Positions 1 through 8,344 are shown, counted from the first letter of the stretch. The stretch is DNA of 34,123 nt from Microbacterium yannicii PS01 (GCF_000304335.1 NZ_CAJF01000039.1:1-34123); one strand, 5' to 3'. Notes: generated from the letters alone by a model not told the origin. A program made the numbers and translations.

Positions 1-31
1 CACCCCGCAGCAGGGAGGCGCTCCGCGATGA
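1..31 (+). CDS. Mrp antiporter subunit E, 3' tail (partial)
   Basis: Reading frame 2 is open from the window edge and ends TPQQGGAPR-stop at 29-31. The stop overlaps the ATG of the next gene as ATGA (28-31), the arrangement usually seen between subunits of Mrp/Mnh operons. Identification as MrpE rests only on gene order (E-F-G); nine residues are too few for homology. Confidence 0.45.
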   Translation, partial: TPQQGGAPR

Positions 32-297
32 ACATCCTGCTGCTCGTCATCTACGTCGTCTTCGCCGTCGCCGCGCTGCTGACACTGTGGCGCATCGTCG
101 TCGGGCCGTCGATCCTCGACCGCGCCGTGGCATCCGACGTCCTGCTCACCGAGGTGATGTGCGTACTCGGGGCGGAGATGGCGATCAACCAGCACACCCG
201 CACGCTGCCGGTGCTGCTCATCATCGCTGCGGTGGGGGTCTTCGGATCGATCTCGATCGCCCGATTCGTCGCGAGAAGGGACAACGTCGACCGATGA
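28..297 (+). CDS. mrpF: Na+/H+ antiporter subunit F (MrpF/MnhF)
   Basis: This is an 89-residue, three-helix membrane protein. The segment VVGPSILDRAVASDVL after helix 1 is the hallmark of the MrpF/MnhF/PhaF family, and the length is typical. MrpF is a small subunit of the multi-subunit Mrp cation/proton antiporter in the cytoplasmic membrane, which exports Na+ in exchange for protons and supports pH and salt homeostasis. A GGGAGG at 13-18 serves as ribosome binding site. The start overlaps the preceding stop (ATGA, 28-31) and its own stop overlaps the next start (ATGA, 294-297), so the subunits are translationally coupled. The rest of the operon (A-D, E) lies upstream of the window. Confidence 0.93.
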   Translation: MNILLLVIYVVFAVAALLTLWRIVVGPSILDRAVASDVLLTEVMCVLGAEMAINQHTRTLPVLLIIAAVGVFGSISIARFVARRDNVDR

Positions 298-710
298 ACG
301 CTCTGTCTCGCCTTCCGATCGCGGCCGTGCCGGTGACGGATGCCGCCACCCCCCTCGAGGGCGCGCTCGATCTCACCGCGCTGATCCTCATCCTGGTCGG
401 GGCGCTGCTGTGCCTCATCGCCGCGATCGGACTGCTGCGGTTCCGCGACGTGCCGACCCGTCTGCACGCCGCGACGAAGCCTCAGGTGCTGGGCCTGATC
501 CTCATCTGCCTGGCGATCGCGCTGTCGCTGCGGTCATGGCCGGTCGTGGCGTTCCTCGTTCCGGTGGTGCTGATCCAGCTCGCCACCGCACCGCTGTCGG
601 CGCACATGGTCGGGCGCCAGGCGTACCGCAACGGGACGATCGACGAGGCCGGACTGTACGTGGACGAGCTCGCGGAGTCCAAGCGCACGCCGCCCGCCGC
701 GGGCGGCTGA
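294..710 (+). CDS. mrpG: Na+/H+ antiporter subunit G (MrpG/MnhG)
   Basis: A 138-residue membrane protein with three hydrophobic segments (about residues 25-48, 65-80 and 83-100). The stretch GLLRFRDVPTRLHAATKPQVLG is split between helices 1 and 2 and matches the conserved core of the MnhG/PhaG family, in particular the RFPD/RFRD and LHAATK signatures. It is the last subunit of the Mrp antiporter, following mrpF with an ATGA overlap. The N-terminal 25 residues precede the family core and are slightly long; an internal start cannot be excluded, but the overlap with mrpF supports this ATG. Confidence 0.92.
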   Translation: MNALSRLPIAAVPVTDAATPLEGALDLTALILILVGALLCLIAAIGLLRFRDVPTRLHAATKPQVLGLILICLAIALSLRSWPVVAFLVPVVLIQLATAPLSAHMVGRQAYRNGTIDEAGLYVDELAESKRTPPAAGG

Positions 711-871
711 ACGCCGCACAGGAGACGAACGGGGCGATCGGTCGTACCCTGGAGAGAGACGCCCCAGACCCCGGCGTGACCGTGGCCCGCCCGCCACCCG
801 CGCGTGACCGCTTCTCGGAGCCGTGAACGCCGGAGGCCGGTCCAGGCCGAGCTGCGCGCAGGGGGTCTGAA

Positions 872-1024
872 ATGTCGGAGCACGACCACTCCTTCGGCCA
901 AGCCCTGTTCGGTCGGCGCTGGCAGGCCATCGCGCCGGCATGCCGATGGATCGCCCGAACCTGGCGTCGCGCGATGCCACCGTGGCGCGGATCAGCGGAG
1001 GGTGAGAGGTCTCAGACGCCGTAG
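872..1024 (+). CDS. Possible 50-aa protein, unrecognised
   Basis: An ATG preceded by GGGGGT (861-866) opens a 50-codon frame rich in Arg and Trp (RWIARTWRRAMPPWRG near residues 25-40), ending in TAG. It lies alone in the gap after mrpG and its last 13 bp overlap the 3' end of the minus-strand gene ending at 1012. There is no recognisable domain. It could be a small basic protein or chance; the case for it is only that it fills an otherwise empty 300-bp gap and has a plausible ribosome site. The preceding stretch 711-871 shows nothing else I can name. Confidence 0.25.
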   Translation: MSEHDHSFGQALFGRRWQAIAPACRWIARTWRRAMPPWRGSAEGERSQTP

Positions 1025-1287
1025 TCCAGCCACGCCGTCTCATCGAAGGGCAGGGGGTTGATCTCGAACGCTTCGAGCTGCTCGGCGGAACGCTCGATCA
1101 CCTCGAAGCGGACAGGCAGCGTCGGCGTGACCAGGAGCGAGATGACGCCGTGACCGACGGTGTGAAACTCGACGAAGTCCGAACCTTCCCGCACGGCGGC
1201 GACGATCTCGCGCTTGGTCTGCTCGACGTCCTGCGAAGGATCCAGCAGGAATGTCTGGCCGTCGAATCGAACCTTGTTGACCAGCAT
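1012..1287 (-). CDS. Small conserved-looking hypothetical protein (91 aa)
   Basis: Starting at MLVNKVRFDGQTF gives a 91-residue soluble protein without membrane segments. A GGAGG five bases before this ATG decides the start; the frame extends further upstream (to 1368) but those residues are low-complexity Arg/Pro/Ser. The sequence alternates beta-like segments (VRFDGQTFLL, FVEFHTVGHGVISLLVTP, VRFEVIE) with one helix (DVEQTKREIVAAVREG), and ends LPFDETAWLDYGV. I do not recognise a named family. It stands alone, downstream of the D,D-carboxypeptidase-like gene on the same strand with a gap of about 170 bp. Confidence 0.75.
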   Translation of the reverse strand: MLVNKVRFDGQTFLLDPSQDVEQTKREIVAAVREGSDFVEFHTVGHGVISLLVTPTLPVRFEVIERSAEQLEAFEINPLPFDETAWLDYGV

Positions 1288-1454
1288 CGTGCCCTCCGAG
1301 TTGCCGATCCCGAGCTGAGCGTGAGCTCTGGGTCGCGAGGCCGGGGTCGCGGGCGACGTTACACCCACCCCCCGGGGACAGGCGCGTTCGTGCGAGATCC
1401 ACAGCGGGCGCCCAGGCTCTCGCTGGGTCAGCCGTCAGTTGAAGGATGGTGGGC

Positions 1455-2819
1455 TCAGGGCGCCCAGAGCTCGGCCGGGTGGGTCAGCCGCCACCACTCC
1501 GTGGGCGGATCGATCTCACCCTCGATCTCGAGGGGGACGGTGGCGGTGTGCGGTCCTGCCGTCCACGTGATGCTGCCAACGATCTCGCCGTCCTCATACG
1601 ACGCGGCCGGCGTCATGCTCAGGGTCGATGTGATCGCCGTGTCGGACCAGGTGAAGACCGACGCCGTCTTGCTCACGACCACCTGAGCGGTCTCGCCCCA
1701 CGCCGTCGTGAAGGTTCCGACCTCGACGCCGGCCCGCACGAGCTCGACCTCATGGAAGCCGTAGCGGATGCTGTCGAGCGTCGCGAGCACGTCCGCGTCG
1801 ACGGAGTCTCGCGACCCGCCGCCGAGTCGTACACCGACCACGCTGAGAGGCTGGGCCGCTCCCACGTCGAGGGTGGCCGAGTAGAGCAGGTTGTAGGTGC
1901 CCGCGCCGAGATTCCCCGTCTTCAGGCCTGTGACACCGTCCCTGCCGAGCAGTGAGTTGGTGTTGTGCATGACGCCGAGGCCCGGCAGCCCGAGCGTCGG
2001 CTTGGCGAGGATCGGCGCGATGACCGGATGCGCCGCCGCGATCTTGCCGAGCGCGATGAGATCGCTCGGCGTGCTCGTGTTGCGCGGGCTGATGCCCGTG
2101 GGCTCGACGATCGTGGTGCCGCTGAGCCCGTTCGCGGCGAGCCAGTCGCGGGTCGCCCTCAGGAACGCGCCCTGCGATCCGAAGGCCCAGGTCGACACCG
2201 CGTCGGCGTAGTTGCTCGCCGATGGGATGAGCATCGTCGCGAGGGCGTCGTGGAGCGACATCGTGCTGCCGGTCGGCATCGCGGCGATCGTCGCCCCCAT
2301 GACGTAGTACTCGTCGTAGAGATCGTGATCGGACTTGTCGAAGGTGATCGTCGGCCCGGGGTCACCCGGGCCGGCGAGCGGCTTCGCGTTCAGGATGACG
2401 AGCGCGGTGACGAGCTTGGTGATGCTGGCGATCGGCTGGGGATCGTTCGTCCCGCTCGTCTGCCAGATGCCGCTCGCCCCGGGCCCGAGGTACTCATCCG
2501 CGCCCGACACGCTGATCGCGGCAGAGCCCTCGGCGGGCAGCCTCAGGACGGCGGCGGACTGCAGCGGCACCGGCGGCGGCGTCTGCGCGCTCAGCTCGGG
2601 GTCGCTCACCGGAGCGGTCAAGGCCCAGCCGATGTAGGCACTGGGCACGCCGAGAAGGACGACGAGGATGATCGCCGTGATGATCACGCCGCGACGGCGT
2701 CGACGGTGCCGCACCGCCGGATCGACGAACGTCGCGGGATCGAGCACCTCTTCTTCGTGACGCATCAGCTCCGCGAAGTCGGACAGCTCATCCGGCGGCG
2801 GCGAGTGATGCGTCGTCAT
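1455..2819 (-). CDS. Membrane-anchored D-alanyl-D-alanine carboxypeptidase-like protein (S11/PBP fold)
   Basis: A 454-residue protein with a cytoplasmic N-terminal tail (1-43, with an Arg-rich RHRRRRRG run), one membrane helix at about 44-66, and an exported serine peptidase domain. The three active-site motifs are placed as in the family: SITK at 132-135 (nucleophile Ser132, Lys135), the second motif at 200-203, and KTGN at 300-303. Members trim the stem peptide of peptidoglycan. The second motif reads S-A-S-N where the usual SxN needs Asn at the third place; Asn is displaced by one (Asn203), so activity may be changed or reduced. A C-terminal beta-rich region (about 350-454) follows, as in PBP5-type enzymes. 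It is a monocistronic-looking minus-strand gene. Confidence 0.87.
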   Translation of the reverse strand: MTTHHSPPPDELSDFAELMRHEEEVLDPATFVDPAVRHRRRRRGVIITAIILVVLLGVPSAYIGWALTAPVSDPELSAQTPPPVPLQSAAVLRLPAEGSAAISVSGADEYLGPGASGIWQTSGTNDPQPIASITKLVTALVILNAKPLAGPGDPGPTITFDKSDHDLYDEYYVMGATIAAMPTGSTMSLHDALATMLIPSASNYADAVSTWAFGSQGAFLRATRDWLAANGLSGTTIVEPTGISPRNTSTPSDLIALGKIAAAHPVIAPILAKPTLGLPGLGVMHNTNSLLGRDGVTGLKTGNLGAGTYNLLYSATLDVGAAQPLSVVGVRLGGGSRDSVDADVLATLDSIRYGFHEVELVRAGVEVGTFTTAWGETAQVVVSKTASVFTWSDTAITSTLSMTPAASYEDGEIVGSITWTAGPHTATVPLEIEGEIDPPTEWWRLTHPAELWAP

Positions 2820-2891
2820 CTTCGGGCCCCATCGGTGATTTCGATCCCATCATGCCGCAACCCGTATGCCCGGGCGCACGCTTTCCCGCGG

Positions 2892-3545
2892 CTACGACGG
2901 CACGAGGCCGCCGCGATGGGCGACGACCGCCGCCTCGACCCGGTTGCGCACCCCGAGCTTCAGCAGGATCGCGCTCACGTATCCCTTCACGGTGCCCTCG
3001 ACGAGGTGCAGCTGCTCTCCGATCTCGGCGTTCGACGCACCGGCCCCGAGGAGCGCGAGCACTTCGCGCTCGCGATCGGTCAGCACCGACAGGGCTTCGC
3101 GAGCTCCCGCGCCGCGCGCGCGGTCGCCCTCGCGGTAGGGCGCGATCACGCGGCGGGCGATGGCGGGCGAAAGATACGCGCCACCCGCTGCGACGGCGTG
3201 GACGCCCGCGATGAGCTCCCTCGGGTCGGCGGCTTTGAGAAGGAAGCCCAGCGCACCGCCGCCGAGCGCGCGCTCGACGTAGTCGTCTTCGCCGAAGGTC
3301 GTGAGGATCACCACGCGCGTGCTCGGGACCGTGGCGGCGATCGCCTCGGCTGCGCTGAGCCCGTCGAGCCGCGGCATGCGGATGTCGAGCAGCGCGACGT
3401 CGGGTCGGTGACGCTGCACTCCGTCGACGGCCTCGCGACCGTCGGCGGCTTCGAAGACGACCTCGATCCCGGAGTCGGACTCGAGGATCGCGCGCACGCC
3501 TGCCCGCATCATGGCTTCGTCGTCGGCGATGAGCACCCGGATCAC
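2892..3545 (-). CDS. NarL/FixJ-family response regulator
   Basis: A 217-residue two-domain regulator. The receiver domain (1-120) has the acidic pair D8/D9, the phosphorylatable D54 in ALLDIRMP, T82/T83 and K104. The LuxR-type helix-turn-helix (about 155-215) has the signature LTDREREVLALLGAGASNAEIGEQL split by the turn, then VKGYVSAILLKLG. It starts with GTG; the codon overlaps the stop of the sensor kinase gene as GTGA (3545-3542), so the pair is translationally coupled and this is the cognate regulator. Targets are unknown; a short inverted repeat at 4975-4988 in front of the kinase gene is a candidate autoregulatory site. Confidence 0.95.
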   Translation of the reverse strand: MIRVLIADDEAMMRAGVRAILESDSGIEVVFEAADGREAVDGVQRHRPDVALLDIRMPRLDGLSAAEAIAATVPSTRVVILTTFGEDDYVERALGGGALGFLLKAADPRELIAGVHAVAAGGAYLSPAIARRVIAPYREGDRARGAGAREALSVLTDREREVLALLGAGASNAEIGEQLHLVEGTVKGYVSAILLKLGVRNRVEAAVVAHRGGLVPS

Positions 3546-4939
3546 GTCGCCTCCAGCATGAGCTTCTCCGTCAGCACGCCATCGTCGAAGCAGAGGCGGT
3601 ACGTCGCGTCCGTGAAGTGCAGCCAGCCGTCACGCGCGGCGAAGTACTCGCATTCCGCGCCGTCGGGCACCGGCGGTTCCGCCACGATGGGTACCGGGCC
3701 CGGGGTCCCGGCCGGCAGGAGCGGCGCGAGTTCGTCGCGCGTCGAGCCGATGCGGATGTCTTCGTAGACGGCGGACGAGATCGCCGTCTGCGCGACGGTG
3801 ATCGCCTGGACGACGAGGAATCCGACGAGCGTCAGTGCCACGAGTGACGCCGGGACGATCGCGGCCTGCAGCACCCGGCGCCGTGTGGTCTGGGCGTTGG
3901 ACCTCAGCGCCGGATCGGGCGCACCGGTCGTGTCAGGCTGCCGGGTGCGAGGCCGCGAAGGTGCACGCAGCCGAAGCTCGAAGCCGTCGTCGTCGGGACC
4001 GGCTTGAAGGCTCCCGCCGAGCAGTTCGGCACGACGTCGAAGGCTCGGGATGCCGTGACCCCCGCCGGGTTCATCGGTCCCCGTCGATCGGCCCGAGCGC
4101 ACCCATGCCGTGATCCGGTCCGTTCCGTCCCGCGCCACTCCCAGCGCCACGACCGCGCCCGGAGCGTGGCGGGCAGCATTGGTGAGCCCTTCCCTGACGG
4201 TGCGCGCGACGAGCTCCGCGATGAGCGGATCGACCTCTGCGATGGCAGCGTGGTCCAGGGTCGCATCGACCGTCATGCCCGCACCGCGGGCACCCGTGAC
4301 GAGCGCATCGATCCCCTGACCGCCGAGCGGCGCGAGCCGGCCGGGGCCGTCCGGCCTGGTCATCTGCACCACGTCTCGAAGGCGGCCGCTCGCCCGGACC
4401 GCGGCTTCACGCAGTTCGCGGAATCGGTCCTGCTGATCCGGGCTAAGATCGCGCCCCAGCTCGAGTGCCCCCGCCTGCACGGCGATGAGCGCGAGCTCGT
4501 GGCCGATCGTGTCGTGCAGGTCGTCGGCGATGCGCGCGCGTTCCTCGGCCTGTGCACGATCGGCGAGGACCGCCGCATCCGATTCCCGCAGGTCCTCGCG
4601 GAGCATGCGGAACCGGCCGAGCCACCAGGGGGCGACGACGGTCAGGAGCGCGATGAGCACGCTCGCCATCCAATCGCCCAGCGGCGCGGTGCCGGGCATC
4701 AGGAACGAGACAGGAAGCGAGATCGCCAGAACGCCGCTGAAAGTGAGCACAGCGGGAAGGAGCGGAGTCATCCGTCGTCCGGCCAGATAGCCGGCGACCG
4801 CCGCCGGCGCGAGGGCGAGCACGAGGACCGAGTCGCCCCAGCGGGCCAGCGGCAGCGCGATCGACGTCGCGAGGAGCAGCAGCACGACGCCCAGCGGCGT
4901 CGGCCACGACCGGCGCCTCGCACGATCGGCACGGAGCAT
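3542..4939 (-). CDS. Sensor histidine kinase (HisKA_3) with extra C-terminal membrane helix and exported domain
   Basis: A 465-residue kinase. Four N-terminal membrane helices (about 15-31, 36-52, 58-80, 88-106) are followed by a HisKA_3 dimerisation helix with phospho-acceptor H142 (ADDLHDTIGHELA) and an HATPase domain with N254 (GLTNAARHAPGA) and glycine box GGGHGIPSLRRRAELLGG (293-310). Oddly, the protein does not end there: a linker (328-352), a fifth membrane helix (about 355-378) and an 85-residue tail with two Cys (C430, C450) follow. That tail should face outside. The start at 4939 is favoured over 4972 because TACGAT lies exactly six bases upstream, a leaderless pattern seen at several genes here. 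It overlaps the regulator gene by GTGA. Confidence 0.92.
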   Translation of the reverse strand: MLRADRARRRSWPTPLGVVLLLLATSIALPLARWGDSVLVLALAPAAVAGYLAGRRMTPLLPAVLTFSGVLAISLPVSFLMPGTAPLGDWMASVLIALLTVVAPWWLGRFRMLREDLRESDAAVLADRAQAEERARIADDLHDTIGHELALIAVQAGALELGRDLSPDQQDRFRELREAAVRASGRLRDVVQMTRPDGPGRLAPLGGQGIDALVTGARGAGMTVDATLDHAAIAEVDPLIAELVARTVREGLTNAARHAPGAVVALGVARDGTDRITAWVRSGRSTGTDEPGGGHGIPSLRRRAELLGGSLQAGPDDDGFELRLRAPSRPRTRQPDTTGAPDPALRSNAQTTRRRVLQAAIVPASLVALTLVGFLVVQAITVAQTAISSAVYEDIRIGSTRDELAPLLPAGTPGPVPIVAEPPVPDGAECEYFAARDGWLHFTDATYRLCFDDGVLTEKLMLEAT

Positions 4940-4945
4940 GTTCCC

Positions 4946-4951
4946 ATCGTA
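4946..4951 (-). promoter_or_regulatory. Putative -10 element of the kinase-regulator operon
   Basis: TACGAT, then six bases, then the ATG at 4939. No Shine-Dalgarno is correctly placed. Transcription would start at or within a base or two of the start codon, giving a leaderless mRNA. No clear -35 was seen. Confidence 0.5.
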
Positions 4952-4974
4952 GGAAGCGGGACTGCATCGCAAGA

Positions 4975-4988
4975 CTGACGAAAGTCAG
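4975..4988. promoter_or_regulatory. Inverted repeat in the divergent kinase/DedA intergenic region
   Basis: CTGAC-GAAA-GTCAG, perfect 5-bp arms. It sits about 36-49 bp upstream of the predicted kinase transcription start and about 60-70 bp upstream of the DedA start, so it could be an operator for the NarL-type regulator encoded next door. The arms are short and this is a weak call. Confidence 0.3.
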
Positions 4989-5034
4989 GTGAACACCATC
5001 CTTCCGTCGGATACCGGTCGGGCCCGTCCGTTCG

Positions 5035-5040
5035 TAGCGT
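5035..5040 (+). promoter_or_regulatory. Putative -10 element of the DedA gene
   Basis: TAGCGT followed by six bases and the ATG at 5047. GGAG at 5042-5045 is too close to the ATG to act as a normal Shine-Dalgarno, so a leaderless transcript is the simpler reading. Confidence 0.5.
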
Positions 5041-5046
5041 CGGAGC

Positions 5047-5724
5047 ATGGACCTCCTCGCGCTCCTGACGACCTTCGTGACCGACCTCGCGGCATCCCCC
5101 TGGGTCTATCTCGTGGTGCTCGTCGTGTGCCTCGTCGACGGCTTCTTCCCGCCGGTGCCGAGCGAGACCGTCGTCGTCGGCGCCGCCACGATCTCGGTGG
5201 CCACGGGCGAGCCCCACCTGCTGCTGCTCATCGGCGTCGCCGCGGTCGGGGCCATCCTCGGCGACAACATCGCATATCAGCTCGGGCGGGCGGTGGGCAC
5301 GGAACGATTCCGGTGGATGCGCGCGAAGCGGGTCGCCACGACACTCGACTGGGCCCGCCGTGGCCTCGACAGACGCGGTGCACTGCTCATCTTCACCGCT
5401 CGCTACATCCCGGTGGGGCGCATCGCGGTCAACATGACGGCCGGCGCCACCGGCTATCCCCTCCGGCGCTTCCTGCCGCTTTCGATCGCTGCCGGCATGA
5501 CCTGGGCCGTCTACTCCGCGGTGTTCGGCATCGTCGCAGGTCAGTGGCTGCACGACCAGCCACTCCTGGCCATCGTCCTCGCCATCGCGGTCGCGGCTGT
5601 CGTGGGCGCGGTGGTGGATGCCGTCGTCAGGCGCATCCTCCGGCGTGCGGCTCGTGCCGCCGACGTCGAGCCGGAGGCGGTTCCGGCTCAGACGGGAAGT
5701 CGGGACATCACCCTGCCGGCGTGA
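5047..5724 (+). CDS. DedA family integral membrane protein
   Basis: A 225-residue protein with the DedA/SNARE-associated (VTT-type) signatures: an N-terminal re-entrant region with FFPPVPSETVVVGAA (about 35-50), GDNIAYQLGRAVG (76-88), and the conserved FTARYIPVGRIAVNMTAGATG segment split around residues 116-138 with the essential-type Arg residues. Family members are implicated in flipping phospholipids or undecaprenyl phosphate and in membrane homeostasis and antimicrobial resistance. The C-terminal helix is followed by a charged tail. It is divergent from the sensor-kinase operon and its last 17 bp overlap the 3' end of the convergent acylase gene. Confidence 0.92.
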   Translation: MDLLALLTTFVTDLAASPWVYLVVLVVCLVDGFFPPVPSETVVVGAATISVATGEPHLLLLIGVAAVGAILGDNIAYQLGRAVGTERFRWMRAKRVATTLDWARRGLDRRGALLIFTARYIPVGRIAVNMTAGATGYPLRRFLPLSIAAGMTWAVYSAVFGIVAGQWLHDQPLLAIVLAIAVAAVVGAVVDAVVRRILRRAARAADVEPEAVPAQTGSRDITLPA

Positions 5725-8344
5725 GGACGAGCGTGTCCGTCGCGGACGCGTCGACGGCGTCGGGCGTGAAGGCCCACGGCGTGAGCTCGGCTGCCTGCCA
5801 GGCCTTGGTCTGATCGACGTAGTTCGGGTGGAAGGCGTGGCCGCTCGTCCCGGTCAGGTGATTCCACCCCGAGGCGTCGAAGTCCGATAGATCGATCACC
5901 ATGCGCATCGACGGGACGGTGATGGTGGCGAAGTCCGATCCGAGCGACCAGCCCGTCGCGTTGACGACCGACGAGCCGCCGCCGACCGGGTACGGGCCGC
6001 GGTTGAACAGCCACTCGATCGGCGCGATGCCGGACGTGCCGAAGGTGTCGTTCACGAGCGGGAGCGCATGCAGGCCGCCCCAGTTCCACCGCTCGGGCGT
6101 ATCGCCCTGCAGGTCGATGAGCCTCTCGGTCGCATCGATCGCCGACCGCTCGAGCATCTCGTCCATGCCCGAGACGCCGAGCGCCTCGTTCGTCCACCAA
6201 GGCGACGCCGGGTCGTCCAAGAGTGCGTCGAACACGAGGAACATGCGACCCTGGTCGCTGAGCGGCACGCGGTTCTCACGCTCCGCCACGAACACGTTGC
6301 GGGCGAGGGTGTCCCACAGCACGTTGGCATACGCGGCGGCGGCCGAGTCGGCGGCGTTCTGGCCGTCCCACTCCCCCAGTAGGGCGAGCGCGGCATCCGT
6401 CTCGTCGTCTCCCGTGGTGACGTCGAGGTAGGCCGAGGTCAGCTGCACGCCGATGAACGAGGCGTTGTCGGCTTGGATCGCCCGCATGTCGTCGAGGGTG
6501 ATCGGGCCGTTGGCGATCTTCCGCTGGATGAGCTCGGTGATGCGCGCAGCCCGCCAGCCGTAGTCCCAGTCCCGCGTGAGGAAGTACGGGTAGTCCTCTT
6601 CGACGATGGCGTTGTTCGCCGTGACGATGAAGCCGTCGGCCGGGTTGTAGACGACGGGCAGCTCCTCGAAGGGGATGAAGCTCTGCCACGCGTATGCGGA
6701 GTCCCACCCGGGCTGCGGCATCGAGCCGTCTCCCGCGCCGCGAACGGGCAGTCGTCCGGGCGTCTGATACCCGATGTTGCCGTCGACGTCGGCGTAGATG
6801 AGGTTCTGGGCCGGCACGTCGAACAGGGCGGCCGCAGCCCGGAAGTCGTCGAAGTCGCGCGCCGTGTTCAGCGCGAAGACCGCCGAAGCGGTGGTGCCCG
6901 GCTCGAGCGCCGTCCACCGCAGCGAGACGGCGTATTCACCGGCCGGGGCGTCCCCCGGAGCCGTCACCGTGCCGTCCGTGCCGGTGAAGGGGTCCTCGGC
7001 CATCGCCGTGAAATCGTCGGTGAGCCCTGAGACGATCGGGCCATTGACGGTCGAGCGGATGTCGAGCTCGACGTCTTCGCCGCCGGCGACCTTCAGTGTC
7101 TCGGTGCGCTGCTCGAGCGGCACGAGCGCCCCGTCGTACCAGGCGGAGTCGCCTTCGATCTTCTCGAGGTACAGGTCGGTGACGTCGGTGGTGAGGTTCG
7201 TGAATCCCCACGCGACGCGGTCGTTGTGGCCGATGATCACGCCGGGCACGCCCGAGAAGCCGAATCCGGCGACGTCGAACGGGCATTCCTCCGAGACAGC
7301 GCTGCACTTCAGCTGGATCTGGTGCCACACGCTGGGCAGCGACGCCCCGAGGTGCGGGTCGTTGGCGAGCAGCGGCATCCCCGACTCGGTGTGGTTGCCC
7401 GACACGACCCAGGAGTTCGAGCCGATGCCCTCCCCGACGCCGCCGACGAGCGCGCCGACGGCCTCGACCACGCCGTCGACCTCTGTCCACTCGATGGACG
7501 AGGTCGCCGCGTCTTCTTCGGGCGCGGTGACGCGCTCGCCGTCGGGCACGGTGCCGACCGGCAGCACCGACGAGATCTGAGGCACGATCACGGGATTGCG
7601 GTCGAAGGGATAGGCCGGATAGAGCTCTTCCATATCGGCCTGCGTGAAGTCCGGTGCGATGACCGCGCGCTCGGTCTCGTCCTCGATGTTCGAGCGCAGG
7701 TCCCAGGCCATCGCCTTCAGCCACGCCACGGAATCGGCCGGCGTCCACGGCTCGATCTCGTAGTCGGCGTTCTGCAGCCCGAGCACCGCGTATTCGAACG
7801 ACGCGTCGGCGCCGTCGTGGTCCGCGAGGTACGCGTTCACGCCGTCGGCGTACGCCTCGTAATAGGCGCGCTCCGACTCGCCGAGCGCCTCGACCTCCTT
7901 TTCCGCGATCTCGCGCCAGCCGAGCGTCCGCAGGAACGCGTCGGTGCCGAGCTGCGATTCGCCGAACAGCTCCGCCAGGCGGCCGCTGGTGACGTGCCGG
8001 CGGAAGTCCATCTCCCAGAACCGGTCCTGTGCGTGGACGTACCCCTGCGCGTAGAACAGGTCATGCGTGGAGTCGGCGGTGATGGTCGGGATGCCGAGAC
8101 TGTCGCGCTGCACCGTCACCTGCTCGTCGAGCCCCGACACGGCGACCTCGCCGCTCAGCTCGGGAAACGACCGCTCGACCGTGAAGACGACGAAGCCGAC
8201 GGCGATGAGCACCAGCACGACGAGACCCGCGAGGACGCTGTACAGCGTGATGCCGATCGTCCGGCCGATCGAGCGGCGACGTGGCGGTGCGGCATCCGTC
8301 TCGTGATCGATCGTGGTGATCGGCGCGGTGGCGGTCTTCGACAT
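5708..8344 (-). CDS. Penicillin acylase family Ntn-hydrolase
   Basis: An 878-residue precursor with a cytoplasmic N-terminus, one membrane/signal helix at about 29-55, then the acylase fold. The self-processing site is recognisable as EGIGSNSWVVSG with the predicted nucleophile Ser309 at the start of the beta chain, followed by ANDPHLG (327-333) and the NAND-type and GYQTPGRLPVR segments later on. Family members cleave amide bonds of beta-lactams, acyl-homoserine lactones, cyclic lipopeptides or other acylated amines; the substrate here cannot be told. The start at MSKTATAPITTID is chosen because residues upstream of it are low-complexity and an anchored N-terminus fits. Promoter not evident in the 184-bp gap up to argG. 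Confidence 0.93.
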   Translation of the reverse strand: MSKTATAPITTIDHETDAAPPRRRSIGRTIGITLYSVLAGLVVLVLIAVGFVVFTVERSFPELSGEVAVSGLDEQVTVQRDSLGIPTITADSTHDLFYAQGYVHAQDRFWEMDFRRHVTSGRLAELFGESQLGTDAFLRTLGWREIAEKEVEALGESERAYYEAYADGVNAYLADHDGADASFEYAVLGLQNADYEIEPWTPADSVAWLKAMAWDLRSNIEDETERAVIAPDFTQADMEELYPAYPFDRNPVIVPQISSVLPVGTVPDGERVTAPEEDAATSSIEWTEVDGVVEAVGALVGGVGEGIGSNSWVVSGNHTESGMPLLANDPHLGASLPSVWHQIQLKCSAVSEECPFDVAGFGFSGVPGVIIGHNDRVAWGFTNLTTDVTDLYLEKIEGDSAWYDGALVPLEQRTETLKVAGGEDVELDIRSTVNGPIVSGLTDDFTAMAEDPFTGTDGTVTAPGDAPAGEYAVSLRWTALEPGTTASAVFALNTARDFDDFRAAAALFDVPAQNLIYADVDGNIGYQTPGRLPVRGAGDGSMPQPGWDSAYAWQSFIPFEELPVVYNPADGFIVTANNAIVEEDYPYFLTRDWDYGWRAARITELIQRKIANGPITLDDMRAIQADNASFIGVQLTSAYLDVTTGDDETDAALALLGEWDGQNAADSAAAAYANVLWDTLARNVFVAERENRVPLSDQGRMFLVFDALLDDPASPWWTNEALGVSGMDEMLERSAIDATERLIDLQGDTPERWNWGGLHALPLVNDTFGTSGIAPIEWLFNRGPYPVGGGSSVVNATGWSLGSDFATITVPSMRMVIDLSDFDASGWNHLTGTSGHAFHPNYVDQTKAWQAAELTPWAFTPDAVDASATDTLVLTPAG

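Noticed and set aside
1407..1467. Direct repeat GGGCGCCCAG (1407-1416 and 1458-1467)
   Set aside because: Short and GC-rich; the second copy is coding sequence of the carboxypeptidase C-terminus. Likely chance.
1965..3767. 600-codon plus-strand open frame
   Set aside because: Antisense shadow of the D,D-carboxypeptidase-like and response regulator genes, with Arg-rich low-complexity translation.
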